This document shows positions 1 through 7,014 of a DNA stretch of 11,450 nt, in pieces (within the stretch, counting starts at the first letter, position 1; each line of letters opens with the position of its first letter). The stretch spans positions 1-11,450 of the forward strand of contig DATLZB010000154.1 in the NCBI GenBank assembly GCA_035574175.1, written 5' to 3'. This stretch comes from DATLZB01 sp035574175 (GTDB lineage: Bacteria > Pseudomonadota > Alphaproteobacteria > Rhizobiales > Hyphomicrobiaceae). The notes beneath the pieces are model-generated. The model ran no database searches. It saw nothing but the letters and a program-made list of their open reading frames with translations, and was not told the origin of the DNA. The position numbers were made by a program, and so were the translations under genes.

Positions 1-141
1 GAACTCGGGGCGGAGACGGCGGCGGCCGACATCGCCTACCTGCAGAAGCTGGCGCGGGCGGCGCCCAAGCCCTATGCCGGAACCGCCCCCGCCGGCGCGC
101 CTGCCGACGCCTGGGCCGCCAAGCTCGCCCAGACGCCGTGA
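1..141 (+). CDS. C-terminal end of an unidentified protein (5' end outside window)
   Basis: The first reading frame is open from the window edge to a TGA at 139-141 and gives 46 residues, rich in Ala and Pro. Nearly every codon ends in G or C, as in the real genes nearby, so I take it as coding. The visible part has a short predicted helix (AYLQKLARAA) followed by an Ala/Pro-rich tail ending KLAQTP. No domain can be recognised from this. It lies 123 bp upstream of the inositol monophosphatase gene on the same strand and could be the preceding gene of the same transcription unit. In related alphaproteobacteria I recall a small repeat protein (Sel1/TPR type) upstream of this phosphatase, but nothing in these residues proves that identity. 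Confidence 0.6.
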   Translation, partial: ELGAETAAADIAYLQKLARAAPKPYAGTAPAGAPADAWAAKLAQTP

Positions 142-201
142 CCTCGTTATCGGTCGCTGTGCTTGCCAGCGCGGATTGAAGCCGCTAGTCGATGCCGACC
201 T

Positions 202-218
202 CGCGGCGCGACGCCGCG
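202..218 (+). other. GC-rich hairpin between the upstream gene and the phosphatase gene
   Basis: CGCGGCG and CGCCGCG form a perfect 7-bp stem around a 3-nt loop (CGA), in the 123-bp gap before the phosphatase gene and 47 bp before its start codon. No T-run follows on either strand, so it is not a standard intrinsic terminator. It may be a transcript-end structure, a leader hairpin, or a chance product of high GC. Confidence 0.3.
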
Positions 219-264
219 CCCTCGCGCACGCACGCTGCCGCTGCGTCCATCGCACGGGAACGAC

Positions 265-1071
265 ATGCCGGCCTCCGCTCTGATGAATGTCATGATCGCG
301 GCCGCCCGCAAGGCCGGCCGTGGCCTTGCGCGCGACTTCGGCGAGGTCGAGCAGCTGCAAGTCTCGGTCAAGGGTCCTGCCAACTTCGTCTCGGCTGCCG
401 ACACACGCGCCGAAGAGGTGCTTTACCGCGAACTGTCCAAGGCCCGGCCGGGCTACGGCTTTGTGATGGAGGAGCGCGGCATTGTCGAGGGTGCCGACAA
501 GACCCACCGTTGGATCGTCGATCCGCTGGACGGCACCACCAATTTCCTGCATGGCATTCCGCTGTTTGCGATCTCCATCGGCCTCGAGCGGGAAGGCCAG
601 CTGGTTGCCGGCGTGGTCTACAACCCTGCGATCAACGAGATGTTCACCGCCGAGCGGGGTAAGGGCTGCTTCCTAAACGACCGCCGTCTGCGCGTTGCGG
701 GTCGCGCTTCGCTTTCCGATGCGGTGGTTACCATCGGCATTCCTCACCGCGGCCGTGGTCGCCACGCCGCCTTTATGCCGGAACTGGCCGCCGTCATGCG
801 CGAGGTTGCCGGTTTGCGGCGCACGGGTTCCGCCGCCCTCGATTTGGCCTGGACTGCGGCCGGGCGTTTCGACGCGTTCTGGGAACGCGATCTCGGACCT
901 TGGGACATGGCTGCCGGGATCGTGCTGGTGCGCGAGGCGGGTGGGGTGGTAACCGATCTCGAGGGCGGATCGGCAATGTTTGACACCGGCGGCCTGCTGG
1001 TCGCCAACAGCGCCATCCACCGCAGCCTGCTTGCCGTTTTGGCGGGCGCTGCAACCGCGCCGGGCCAATGA
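265..1071 (+). CDS. inositol monophosphatase family protein
   Basis: Mg2+-dependent cytoplasmic phosphatase of the IMPase/SuhB/CysQ superfamily, 268 residues, the usual length. The family hallmarks are present: the metal-binding pair E69-E70 (VMEERG), the main motif WIVDPLDGTTNF at 83-94 with metal ligands D86 and D89, and the C-terminal WDMAAG at 213-218 with D214. The frame is open back to 163, but I choose the ATG at 265: the protein then begins MPASALMNVM, as in homologues I recall, a GGGAA lies just upstream, and the upstream residues are Arg/Pro-rich shadow sequence. The substrate cannot be read from sequence; inositol-1-phosphate, other sugar phosphates and 3'-phosphoadenylate-type substrates all occur in the superfamily. 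An RNA-associated SuhB-like role is also possible. It is followed 68 bp later by the MotA-like gene on the same strand. Confidence 0.93.
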   Translation: MPASALMNVMIAAARKAGRGLARDFGEVEQLQVSVKGPANFVSAADTRAEEVLYRELSKARPGYGFVMEERGIVEGADKTHRWIVDPLDGTTNFLHGIPLFAISIGLEREGQLVAGVVYNPAINEMFTAERGKGCFLNDRRLRVAGRASLSDAVVTIGIPHRGRGRHAAFMPELAAVMREVAGLRRTGSAALDLAWTAAGRFDAFWERDLGPWDMAAGIVLVREAGGVVTDLEGGSAMFDTGGLLVANSAIHRSLLAVLAGAATAPGQ

Positions 1072-1139
1072 GGCACGAAGTTGCCGGTTTTCCCTGCCAT
1101 ACGGATTGGTTATGGTCTCGCGGTTGAGCGGTGACATTT

Positions 1140-2174
1140 ATGGCAAGAAGGCGACCCACCGACATGACCTCGCGTCCGATCCACCGGACGCTGACGCCGC
1201 CCGGCGTCTACCTGATGCGCATGTTCGTATTTCTCGCTCTCGTATCCTTTGTCGCGGTCATCCTGTCTCCGCAGCTGGTTGTCACGTTCAAGGCCAACCC
1301 GGCCCTCAACGCGTTGATCGCCGGCGTCCTTTTGTTCGGCATTTTGTTTGCGTTCCGGCAGGTCATCCGCCTCTACCCGGAAATCCGCTGGGTCAATGCC
1401 TTTCGTATTGCTGATCCGGGCCTCGCCATCGAGCACAAGCCCGTGCTGCTGGCACCTATGGCGACCATGCTCCGCGACCGGACCGGTGCGGTGATGCTCT
1501 CGACGACTTCCATGCGCTCGATCATGGATTCGATCGCCTCACGGCTGGACGAAGCCCGCGACATCGGCCGCTATCTGGTTGCGCTCCTCGTCTTCCTGGG
1601 TCTGCTCGGGACCTTTTGGGGCCTTCTCGACACCATCCAGTCGGTCGGCCAGACGATCAGCGCACTCGACACTAAGGCCAACGAGAGTGCGCTCGTGTTC
1701 GAAGAGTTGAAAGCGGGGCTTGCCGGACCGCTGCGTGGCATGGGCACGGCCTTTTCGTCCTCGCTGTTGGGCCTTTCCGGGTCGCTGGTCATCGGTTTTC
1801 TGGAACTGCAGGCGAACCAGGCTCACAATCGCTTCTACAACGAGCTCGAAGAATGGCTGTCGGGCATTACCGAACTGACGCCGGCCGGGGCCACGGGCTC
1901 CGATCAGCTGAGCCACAAGCTCTACAACGCCATGTTCGAGGTACAGCGCTCGGTCTCCGAGCTCAACGAGCGGCTCGGCGCGAGCGGTGTGGCGCCGGCC
2001 AGCGCCAATGACTCCGTGCGCGAACTTGCCCACGGCGTAAATCAGCTCGTCAGCCAGATGCGCCAGGAGCAGAACATCGTGCGCCAGTGGGTGGACGAGC
2101 AGGCGGCACAGAGTCAGGAAGTCGCGAGCGTCCTCAAGGATATCGCTACCAAGATTCCGCGCCGGAGCGCTTGA
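1140..2174 (+). CDS. MotA/TolQ/ExbB-type proton channel family protein (non-flagellar)
   Basis: Inner-membrane protein of 344 residues with four predicted helices at about 25-43, 55-73, 144-164 and 188-212. The last two carry the family signatures: a GLLGTFWGLLDT stretch (155-166) like the TolQ/ExbB third helix, and a GPLRGMGTAFSSSLLGLSGS region (186-205) with small and hydroxyl residues expected to line the ion path. The cytoplasmic tail from about 225 is charged and probably helical. The partner with the ion-carrying Asp is encoded 3 bp downstream. Family knowledge says such subunits form a pentamer around two copies of the partner. The start is uncertain: in-frame GTG 1131, ATG 1140 and ATG 1164 are all possible, none with a strong ribosome site. 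ATG 1164 would give 336 residues and match homologues I recall about as well. No flagellar gene is nearby, so it is not called motA. Confidence 0.88.
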   Translation: MARRRPTDMTSRPIHRTLTPPGVYLMRMFVFLALVSFVAVILSPQLVVTFKANPALNALIAGVLLFGILFAFRQVIRLYPEIRWVNAFRIADPGLAIEHKPVLLAPMATMLRDRTGAVMLSTTSMRSIMDSIASRLDEARDIGRYLVALLVFLGLLGTFWGLLDTIQSVGQTISALDTKANESALVFEELKAGLAGPLRGMGTAFSSSLLGLSGSLVIGFLELQANQAHNRFYNELEEWLSGITELTPAGATGSDQLSHKLYNAMFEVQRSVSELNERLGASGVAPASANDSVRELAHGVNQLVSQMRQEQNIVRQWVDEQAAQSQEVASVLKDIATKIPRRSA

Positions 2175-2177
2175 GCC

Positions 2178-3203
2178 ATGGCGCGCGCCGCCCGCAGAAG
2201 CACCCAGTACGGCGAGTTCTGGCCCGGCTACGTCGACATGCTGTCGACGCTTCTGCTGGTGTTCGTGTTCCTGCTCTCGATCTTCATGCTGGCCCAGTAC
2301 TTCGCCAGCCAGGAGGTGATCGGCAAGGACGATGCCCTGCGCCGCCTCAATCGCCAGATCGCCGAGCTGACGAGCATGCTGGCGCTGGAGAAGGGCAAAT
2401 CGAAATCGGCGCTTGAAGAGCTGGCAGTGCTGCAGGCGACCCTTGCCTCGCTCCGCCAGGAGAACGCCCGCCTGTCCGGCTTCGCCCTGTCGGGCGACGA
2501 GAAGGCCAAGGCGGCCGAGGCCCGCATCTCGAGCCTCGCTTCCGAACTCGACCAGCAGAAGAAGCTTTCCAACGAGGCCCAGGCCAAGATCGACCTTTTG
2601 AACCAGCAGCTGCTCGCGCTGCGTCGGCAGATCGCGGCCCTCAACGAGGCGCTCGAAGCCTCCGAGCGCAAGGATCGCGAGTCGCAGGATCGCATCCGCG
2701 ATCTTGGCTCGCGTCTTAACGCTGCGCTCGCCCGTCAGGTTCAAGAGCTGCAGCGCTACCGCTCCGACTTCTTCGGCCGCTTGCGCGAGCTGTTGAAAGA
2801 CCGCAAGGACATTCGCGTGGTCGGCGACCGCTTCGTATTTCAGTCCGAGGTTCTCTTTCCTTCTGGTCAGGCGCAGATGACGATCGAAGGGCTTGCCGCC
2901 ATCGACCAACTCGCCACCGCCATTCTCGAGCTTGAGCGCAAAATACCGCCCGAGATCGACTGGGCGCTGCAGGTGGACGGCCACACCGACATCCGCCCGA
3001 TCGCCAGTGCGCAGTTCCCTTCCAACTGGGAGCTGTCCACGGCCCGGGCCATTTCGGTGGTGCGCTACTTGATCTCACGCGGCATTTCACCCAACCGCCT
3101 GGTGGCCGCCGGCTACGGGGAGTTCCAACCGCTCGAGCAGGGCACCTCCGAGGAGGTTCTGCGCCGCAACCGTCGCATCGAGCTGAAGCTGACCAATCGC
3201 TGA
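2178..3203 (+). CDS. OmpA/MotB-type peptidoglycan-binding envelope protein
   Basis: A 341-residue protein with a MotB-like plan. A short basic N-terminus is followed by one membrane helix (about 16-41) that carries an acidic residue, D20, in GYVDMLSTLLLVFVFLL, at the position of the proton-carrying Asp of MotB, ExbD and TolR. A Gln/Glu/Ala/Lys-rich heptad-like region at about 48-195 is a predicted coiled coil, much longer than the linker of flagellar MotB. The OmpA C-terminal domain covers about 213-341, with GHTD (268-271), NWELSTARA (283-291) and RRNRRIELKL (329-338), the usual peptidoglycan-binding signature. D271 and R290 are the likely diaminopimelate-contact residues. The gene begins 3 bp after the MotA-like gene and is surely co-transcribed. 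The pair should span inner membrane to cell wall. What it drives is unknown. Confidence 0.9.
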   Translation: MARAARRSTQYGEFWPGYVDMLSTLLLVFVFLLSIFMLAQYFASQEVIGKDDALRRLNRQIAELTSMLALEKGKSKSALEELAVLQATLASLRQENARLSGFALSGDEKAKAAEARISSLASELDQQKKLSNEAQAKIDLLNQQLLALRRQIAALNEALEASERKDRESQDRIRDLGSRLNAALARQVQELQRYRSDFFGRLRELLKDRKDIRVVGDRFVFQSEVLFPSGQAQMTIEGLAAIDQLATAILELERKIPPEIDWALQVDGHTDIRPIASAQFPSNWELSTARAISVVRYLISRGISPNRLVAAGYGEFQPLEQGTSEEVLRRNRRIELKLTNR

Positions 3204-3222
3204 GCCCTTGCCATCCCGCGCC

Positions 3223-3234
3223 GCCGCCGGCGGC
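3223..3234. other. perfect GC palindrome in the convergent gap
   Basis: GCCGCCGGCGGC is a 12-bp perfect palindrome in the 31-bp gap between the convergent OmpA-like gene and livF, ending directly at the livF stop codon. It could fold as a 4-bp stem with a 4-nt loop in both transcripts and might help both end. There is no T-run on either side, so I do not call it a terminator. Confidence 0.3.
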
Positions 3235-3987
3235 TTACGGCCCATCGCCGCCTGCCGCCGCGTTGTTGGTCGGAGTGCCTTTGCGGCTGGTGATCCCGAC
3301 GTATTTCGCAAGCGTGGCCGCATCCCGCCTCAAGACCTCGCTGCTGGCTTTGTGCACGATGGCCCCGCGCTCCAGGATGATTGCCTCATCCGTGATCCCG
3401 AGGATCTTCTGGGCGTGCTGCTCGACCACGATGCCGGTAAGCCCTTCCTCGCGGAACAGCTGCTTGAGCGTCTTGAGCAGCTCCTCCACGATGATTGGCG
3501 CAAGCCCTTCGGTCGGTTCGTCGAGCAAAATCAGCCTCGGGTTGAGCATCAGGGCGCGGGCGATGGCAAGCATTTGTTGCTCGCCGCCGGAGAGCTGGTT
3601 GCCGAAGCTGTTGCGCCGCTCCTTGAGCCGCGGAAAGAGCTGGAACACGCGCTCCACGTTCCACGGCCCTGGCCGTGCCACCGCGGTTAGGTTCTCCTCC
3701 GCCGTCAGAGAGCGGAAGATGTTGCGTTCCTGCGGCACCCAGCCGATGCCGGCCTCCGCCCGTCGCTCGGGCCTCATCCGTGTGATGTCCCGCCCTGCGA
3801 AGGCGATGGCCCCCGAGAACCGCCGAGTGACGCCGACGATGGTGTTGATCAGCGTCGTCTTGCCCGTACCGTTGCGCCCGAGCAGTGCAAGCGAGCGGCC
3901 CTCCTCCAGCGCAAGCGAGATGCCGTCGAGCACGCGCGCTTCCCCGTAGCCGGCGACAACCGCCTCCAGCCTGAGCAGCTCAGCCAT
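3235..3987 (-). CDS. livF: HAAT-type ABC importer ATP-binding protein LivF
   Basis: Second cytoplasmic ATPase of a branched-chain-amino-acid-type importer, 250 residues. Visible motifs are Walker A GRNGTGKT (37-44), Q-loop region VPQERNIF (84-91), signature LSGGEQQ (132-138), Walker B LILLDEPT (152-159) and a switch segment VVEQHAQ with H191. Many LivF proteins have Asn after VEQ; the His here belongs to a known variant and restores the usual ABC switch His. The last 15 or so residues (GTPTNNAAAGGDGP) are a low-complexity tail. The start codon lies inside the end of livG (8-bp overlap, 3980-3987), which indicates translational coupling. It is last in the pobA-importer gene run and converges on the OmpA-like gene. 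Together with LivG it powers the LivH/LivM permease; the substrate is probably an aromatic acid because of pobA (inference). Confidence 0.95.
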   Translation of the reverse strand: MAELLRLEAVVAGYGEARVLDGISLALEEGRSLALLGRNGTGKTTLINTIVGVTRRFSGAIAFAGRDITRMRPERRAEAGIGWVPQERNIFRSLTAEENLTAVARPGPWNVERVFQLFPRLKERRNSFGNQLSGGEQQMLAIARALMLNPRLILLDEPTEGLAPIIVEELLKTLKQLFREEGLTGIVVEQHAQKILGITDEAIILERGAIVHKASSEVLRRDAATLAKYVGITSRKGTPTNNAAAGGDGP

Positions 3988-4732
3988 CGGCCGCCTCTCC
4001 GAGATAGACCGCGCGCACTCTTTCGTCAGCCGCGACTTTCTCGGTCGGTCCTTCGACGAAGAGGCTGCCGTTGACCATCACCAGTATGCGTTCGGCGAAC
4101 CGGAACACGAGGTCCATGTCGTGCTCGATCAACAGCACCGAGACTTCCCGCGGCAGAGCGGCCACCGCGGCCAGGATTTCGTGCCGCTCCATTTCCGGCA
4201 CCCCGGCGCCCGGCTCGTCGAGCAGCAGCACGCGCGGCCGGCAGGCGAAGGCGAGGGCGATCTCGAGCAGGCGTTGTTTTCCGTAGGGGAGCTCCGCCGT
4301 CGGTTGATTGAGCACTTCGGTCAAGCGGAACCGCTCCGCAATCTCGACGATCTCATCGACGATCTCGGCGCGGCTGCCGGTTCGCCGCCACCAGTCACCG
4401 CCTCCACCCAGTCGTTCCGAGACGGCAAGCCCGATCGACTCGAGCGGGGTGAGCTGGGCGAAGAGCTGATTGATCTGGAAGGTGCGCACGATGCCGAGAC
4501 GCACCCGGCGGTGGGGCTCGAGCGCGGTGATGTCGGCGCCGTCGAGCAGGATGCGACCCGCGGTGGGGCGCAGCACGCCGGTCAGCAGGTTGACCAGCGT
4601 CGTCTTGCCGGCTCCGTTCGGTCCGATCAGGGCGTTGCGCGCACCCTTCTCTATTTTGAGCGAGATGTTGTGGGCTGCGACGATTCCGCCGAAGCGTTTC
4701 TCGAGCGCGATGGTTTCGAGTCGGCCGGCCAT
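3980..4732 (-). CDS. livG: HAAT-type ABC importer ATP-binding protein LivG
   Basis: First ATPase of the importer, 250 residues. It has Walker A GPNGAGKTT (37-45), the LivG-typical segment VRTFQINQLF (82-91) after the core beta strands, the atypical signature LPYGKQRLLEIA (148-159) in place of LSGGQ as is usual for LivG, Walker B VLLLDEPGAG (168-177) and a switch His in LIEHDMD (H204). The C-terminal GSLFVEGPTEKVAADERVRAVYLGE is the standard LivG end. The gene starts 4 bp after the livM stop and overlaps livF by 8 bp, so all three are expected on one message. The protein pairs with LivF under the LivH/LivM permease and supplies ATP hydrolysis for uptake. Confidence 0.95.
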   Translation of the reverse strand: MAGRLETIALEKRFGGIVAAHNISLKIEKGARNALIGPNGAGKTTLVNLLTGVLRPTAGRILLDGADITALEPHRRVRLGIVRTFQINQLFAQLTPLESIGLAVSERLGGGGDWWRRTGSRAEIVDEIVEIAERFRLTEVLNQPTAELPYGKQRLLEIALAFACRPRVLLLDEPGAGVPEMERHEILAAVAALPREVSVLLIEHDMDLVFRFAERILVMVNGSLFVEGPTEKVAADERVRAVYLGEAADG

Positions 4733-4736
4733 GATG

Positions 4737-5903
4737 TTAGGTCTCCGGTCGCGGCCGCAGTCTTCCCGGTAGCGGCATTTTGTGCGCCACGTGCATGATA
4801 CGTCGCTCCGCCCGTTTGATCGCGTCCAGGATGGGATTGCGCACCATCCCGATCAGCAGCGTGAAGGCGATGCATTCGAAGAACGATAGGCCGAGCGCGA
4901 GGACGATGGCGAACATGAGGCCGGCGATGAGGAGGCCGTAGATGCGGCCGAACAGCACCATCATGACCAGCACCAGCCCGATCCAGAAGTGCCAGTACTG
5001 AGGCGTGAACACGGCCAGCCAGTCCTGCATGAATTTGAACACGATCGCGCCGATCAAGCCGCCGTATAGATTGCCGGTTCCGCCGATGATCAGCACCAGC
5101 AGCACGTCGGCGGACCGTTCGAAGGAAAATCCCTCCATCGAGGCGAACGCCGTGGTCTGGGCGAGCAGCCCGCCCGCGATCCCGGCATAGCCGGCGGCCA
5201 CCGTATAGATGGCGATGAGCCGCCTGTTGACCGGGATTCCGATCGCAGCCGCCCGCAACGGATTGCTCCTGATCGACCGCAAGGACAGCCCGAATGGCGA
5301 ATGAACGATGCGTCTTGCAATCACGAACAGGATGAACAGCACGAAAAGGCTGTAGACGTAGCCGGTGCGGCCGTAGAGATCGAAGCGGAACAGACCGAGC
5401 ACCGGCTCGATGGTAACGCCTTGCAAGCCATCGGTGCCGCCGGTCAGCCAGCTCATCTGGTTGGCAACCTCGCGCAGCAGCAGCGCCACGCCGAGGGTCA
5501 CCATCAGCCGTGTGAGGTCCGTTCCCCTGAGCACGAGAAAGCTCGTCAGGAAGCCGAGGATCGTCGCGGCGAGGCCGGCCACGGCGAGTGCCAGCACTGG
5601 CTCGGTCACGATCTGATGTTTGGCAAGCAACGCTGCCACGTAGGCGCCAAGGCCGAAGAATGCGGCATGTCCGAGCGACACGATGCCGGCGTAGCCGAGA
5701 ATGAGATCGAGCGAGAGCGCGAAAAGCCCGAGGATGGCGATCTCCGCCAGGATCAGATGCTTGTTGGGCAGCACAAAGATGGAAGCCAGGGCAAGCAGCC
5801 AGAACGCGATTTCGCCCGCACTCCAGCGGGAGCGCGTGGCAAGGTGTTTGGCGATCTCGATTGCGGGCGGCGCTACGCCTGCCGGTTTGAGAACGTTGCT
5901 CAT
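4737..5903 (-). CDS. livM: HAAT-type ABC importer permease LivM with C-terminal extension
   Basis: Inner-membrane permease, 388 residues. Family signatures are GYAGIVSLGHAAFFGLGAY (70-88) and the ATPase-coupling loop SPFGLSLRSIRSNPLRAAAIGIP (202-224). The frame is open to 5942, but I start at the ATG at 5903 because it forms an ATGA overlap with the livH stop (5900-5902), a classic coupled junction, and the upstream residues are the shadow of livH. Most LivM proteins end soon after the helix that here closes at about FGR 318-320. This one continues for 68 residues with another strongly hydrophobic stretch (321-355, YGLLIAGLMFAIVLALGLS and on) and a basic tail. Codon third positions stay G/C-rich through the extension, so it is not a frameshift product. 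It transports with LivH. Confidence 0.93.
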   Translation of the reverse strand: MSNVLKPAGVAPPAIEIAKHLATRSRWSAGEIAFWLLALASIFVLPNKHLILAEIAILGLFALSLDLILGYAGIVSLGHAAFFGLGAYVAALLAKHQIVTEPVLALAVAGLAATILGFLTSFLVLRGTDLTRLMVTLGVALLLREVANQMSWLTGGTDGLQGVTIEPVLGLFRFDLYGRTGYVYSLFVLFILFVIARRIVHSPFGLSLRSIRSNPLRAAAIGIPVNRRLIAIYTVAAGYAGIAGGLLAQTTAFASMEGFSFERSADVLLVLIIGGTGNLYGGLIGAIVFKFMQDWLAVFTPQYWHFWIGLVLVMMVLFGRIYGLLIAGLMFAIVLALGLSFFECIAFTLLIGMVRNPILDAIKRAERRIMHVAHKMPLPGRLRPRPET

Positions 5904-6760
5904 CTGCCGCCCGACCGTGCGAACAGGCCCTGCGGCCGCCACAGCAGGATGATGATCATCAGCGTGTAGATGACGAACGCCCCGAACTGCGGCACGTAGT
6001 ATTTGCCGGCGACGTCGCCGATGCCGAGCAGGATCGAGGCGATGAAGGGGCCGGTAATGCTCGAGGTGCCGCCGACTGTCACCACGATCAGGAAGTAGAT
6101 CATGAACTTGAGCGGGAACGAGGGGTCAAGCCCAAAGATCTCCACCCCGAGCGCGCCGCCCAGCCCGGCAAGCCCCGAACCGACGGCGAACGAGACTGCG
6201 AACACGCGACCGACGTTGATGCCGAGGCCGCTTGCCACCCGCGCATCGTCGACCGCCGCCCTCAGTCTGCTGCCGAACCGCGTCCGCGCCAGCACGAGCT
6301 GCAACCCGACGGTCAGCAGGCCGCAGATGACGATGATGAGCAGTCGATAGCGGCCGACGCTGAGCCCGAACAGGTCGAGCTGGCCCTGAAGCACAGGCGG
6401 GATCCTGACCGTCTGTGGCGAGGATCCCATCACGTAGTCGACGGCCGCCACCGACATGAACACGAGCCCGATGGTGAACAGCACCTGCTCGAGATGGCTT
6501 TTGGCATAGACGTGCACATAGAGCGTGCGCTCGAGCACCGCGCCGGCGAGTGCGGTCACGACGAACACGATCGGCAGCGCCGCGAAGAACGGTATGCCAC
6601 TGCGGTTGACGAGCACCACGGTGACGTAACCGCCGGCCATGGCGAAGGCGCCATGGGCCAGGTTAACGAAGTTCATCAGCCCCAGCGTAACCGCCAGCCC
6701 GCACGCCAGCACGAACAGCAGCATGCCGTAGGCGACGCCATCGAAGAGTACGGTCACCAT
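5900..6760 (-). CDS. livH: HAAT-type ABC importer permease LivH
   Basis: Inner-membrane permease of 286 residues, typical length, almost entirely hydrophobic helices. The N-terminal helix pair carries the LivH signature MNFVNLAHGAFAM (29-41). A cytoplasmic loop at 160-182 (RFGSRLRAAVDDARVASGLGIN) contacts the ATPases, and the end LLWRPQGLF (273-281) is the family standard. The start at 6760 is supported by a GGAAG ribosome site 7 nt upstream and the expected N-terminus. It is separated from the binding-protein gene upstream by an unusually long 254-bp gap, while its 3' end overlaps livM by 4 bp. LivH and LivM form the substrate pathway. The family handles branched-chain amino acids, amides, urea and aromatic acids; here an aromatic acid is most likely by context. 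Confidence 0.95.
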   Translation of the reverse strand: MVTVLFDGVAYGMLLFVLACGLAVTLGLMNFVNLAHGAFAMAGGYVTVVLVNRSGIPFFAALPIVFVVTALAGAVLERTLYVHVYAKSHLEQVLFTIGLVFMSVAAVDYVMGSSPQTVRIPPVLQGQLDLFGLSVGRYRLLIIVICGLLTVGLQLVLARTRFGSRLRAAVDDARVASGLGINVGRVFAVSFAVGSGLAGLGGALGVEIFGLDPSFPLKFMIYFLIVVTVGGTSSITGPFIASILLGIGDVAGKYYVPQFGAFVIYTLMIIILLWRPQGLFARSGGR

Positions 6761-7014
6761 CCCTGGTCTTCCGCGCCGGCCGGCGGCGACCCTTGCCCGT
6801 CATCCTCGACCGGCGGATTGCGGAAGCTCGCACCGGCTCTAATCGCTCATCGGGGGATTCCAGCGTTAGATCCACCCAAGGCGCCTCGCAATGCGCTGCA
6901 ATAGCCACATGGCGCCTCGGGTACTTCTTGCGCTGGGCTCCCCGGTGAACGCGCTCTCACGCGCTCACGCGCTGGGTTGACGGGGCGTAGGGCTGTCCGT
7001 CGGTGCCTGAAAGT
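6761..7014. other. non-coding spacer between binding-protein gene and livH, with short repeats
   Basis: This 254-bp stretch splits an otherwise tight operon and I find no convincing gene in it. It contains a perfect 12-bp palindrome CGCCGGCCGGCG (6774-6785), two copies of GGCGCCTCG (6880-6888 and 6911-6919), two copies of GCGCTGGG (6930-6937 and 6969-6976) and three copies of ACGCGCT (6949-6955, 6959-6965, 6967-6973). Spacers after binding-protein genes often hold structures that halt part of the transcription or protect the upstream message, so that more binding protein than permease is made. That role is inference here; no T-run terminator is visible. Confidence 0.45.

Noticed and set aside
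163..191. Promoter TTGCCA-17-TAGTCG upstream of the phosphatase
   Set aside because: The -35 matches well, but the -10 keeps only two consensus bases, so it is not supported.
163..264. Upstream N-terminal extension of the phosphatase (start at 163)
   Set aside because: It adds 34 Arg/Pro-rich residues unlike family N-termini; the 265 start has a nearby purine-rich site and the expected sequence.
1539..2984. Long minus-strand open frame (481 codons) opposite the motor pair
   Set aside because: It spans the junction of two well-supported plus-strand genes, its protein is low-complexity and Leu/Gln/Arg/Ala-rich with no motif, and long antisense frames are common in high-GC DNA.
1140..3203. Zorya-type phage defence (ZorA/ZorB) from the MotA-like and OmpA-like pair
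   Set aside because: No ZorC, ZorD or ZorE-like gene follows; the next gene is the convergent livF. The pair fits housekeeping-type homologues better.
1140..3203. Flagellar motA/motB
   Set aside because: The channel helices are TolQ/ExbB-like, the partner has a very long coiled coil, and no flagellar genes are present.
3204..3234. Bidirectional intrinsic terminator between the OmpA-like gene and livF
   Set aside because: The palindrome lacks a loop of its own and a T-run on either strand.
4737..4945. Frameshift as the cause of the LivM C-terminal extension
   Set aside because: The other two frames give no better LivM-like end, and codon third positions remain GC-rich in the annotated frame.
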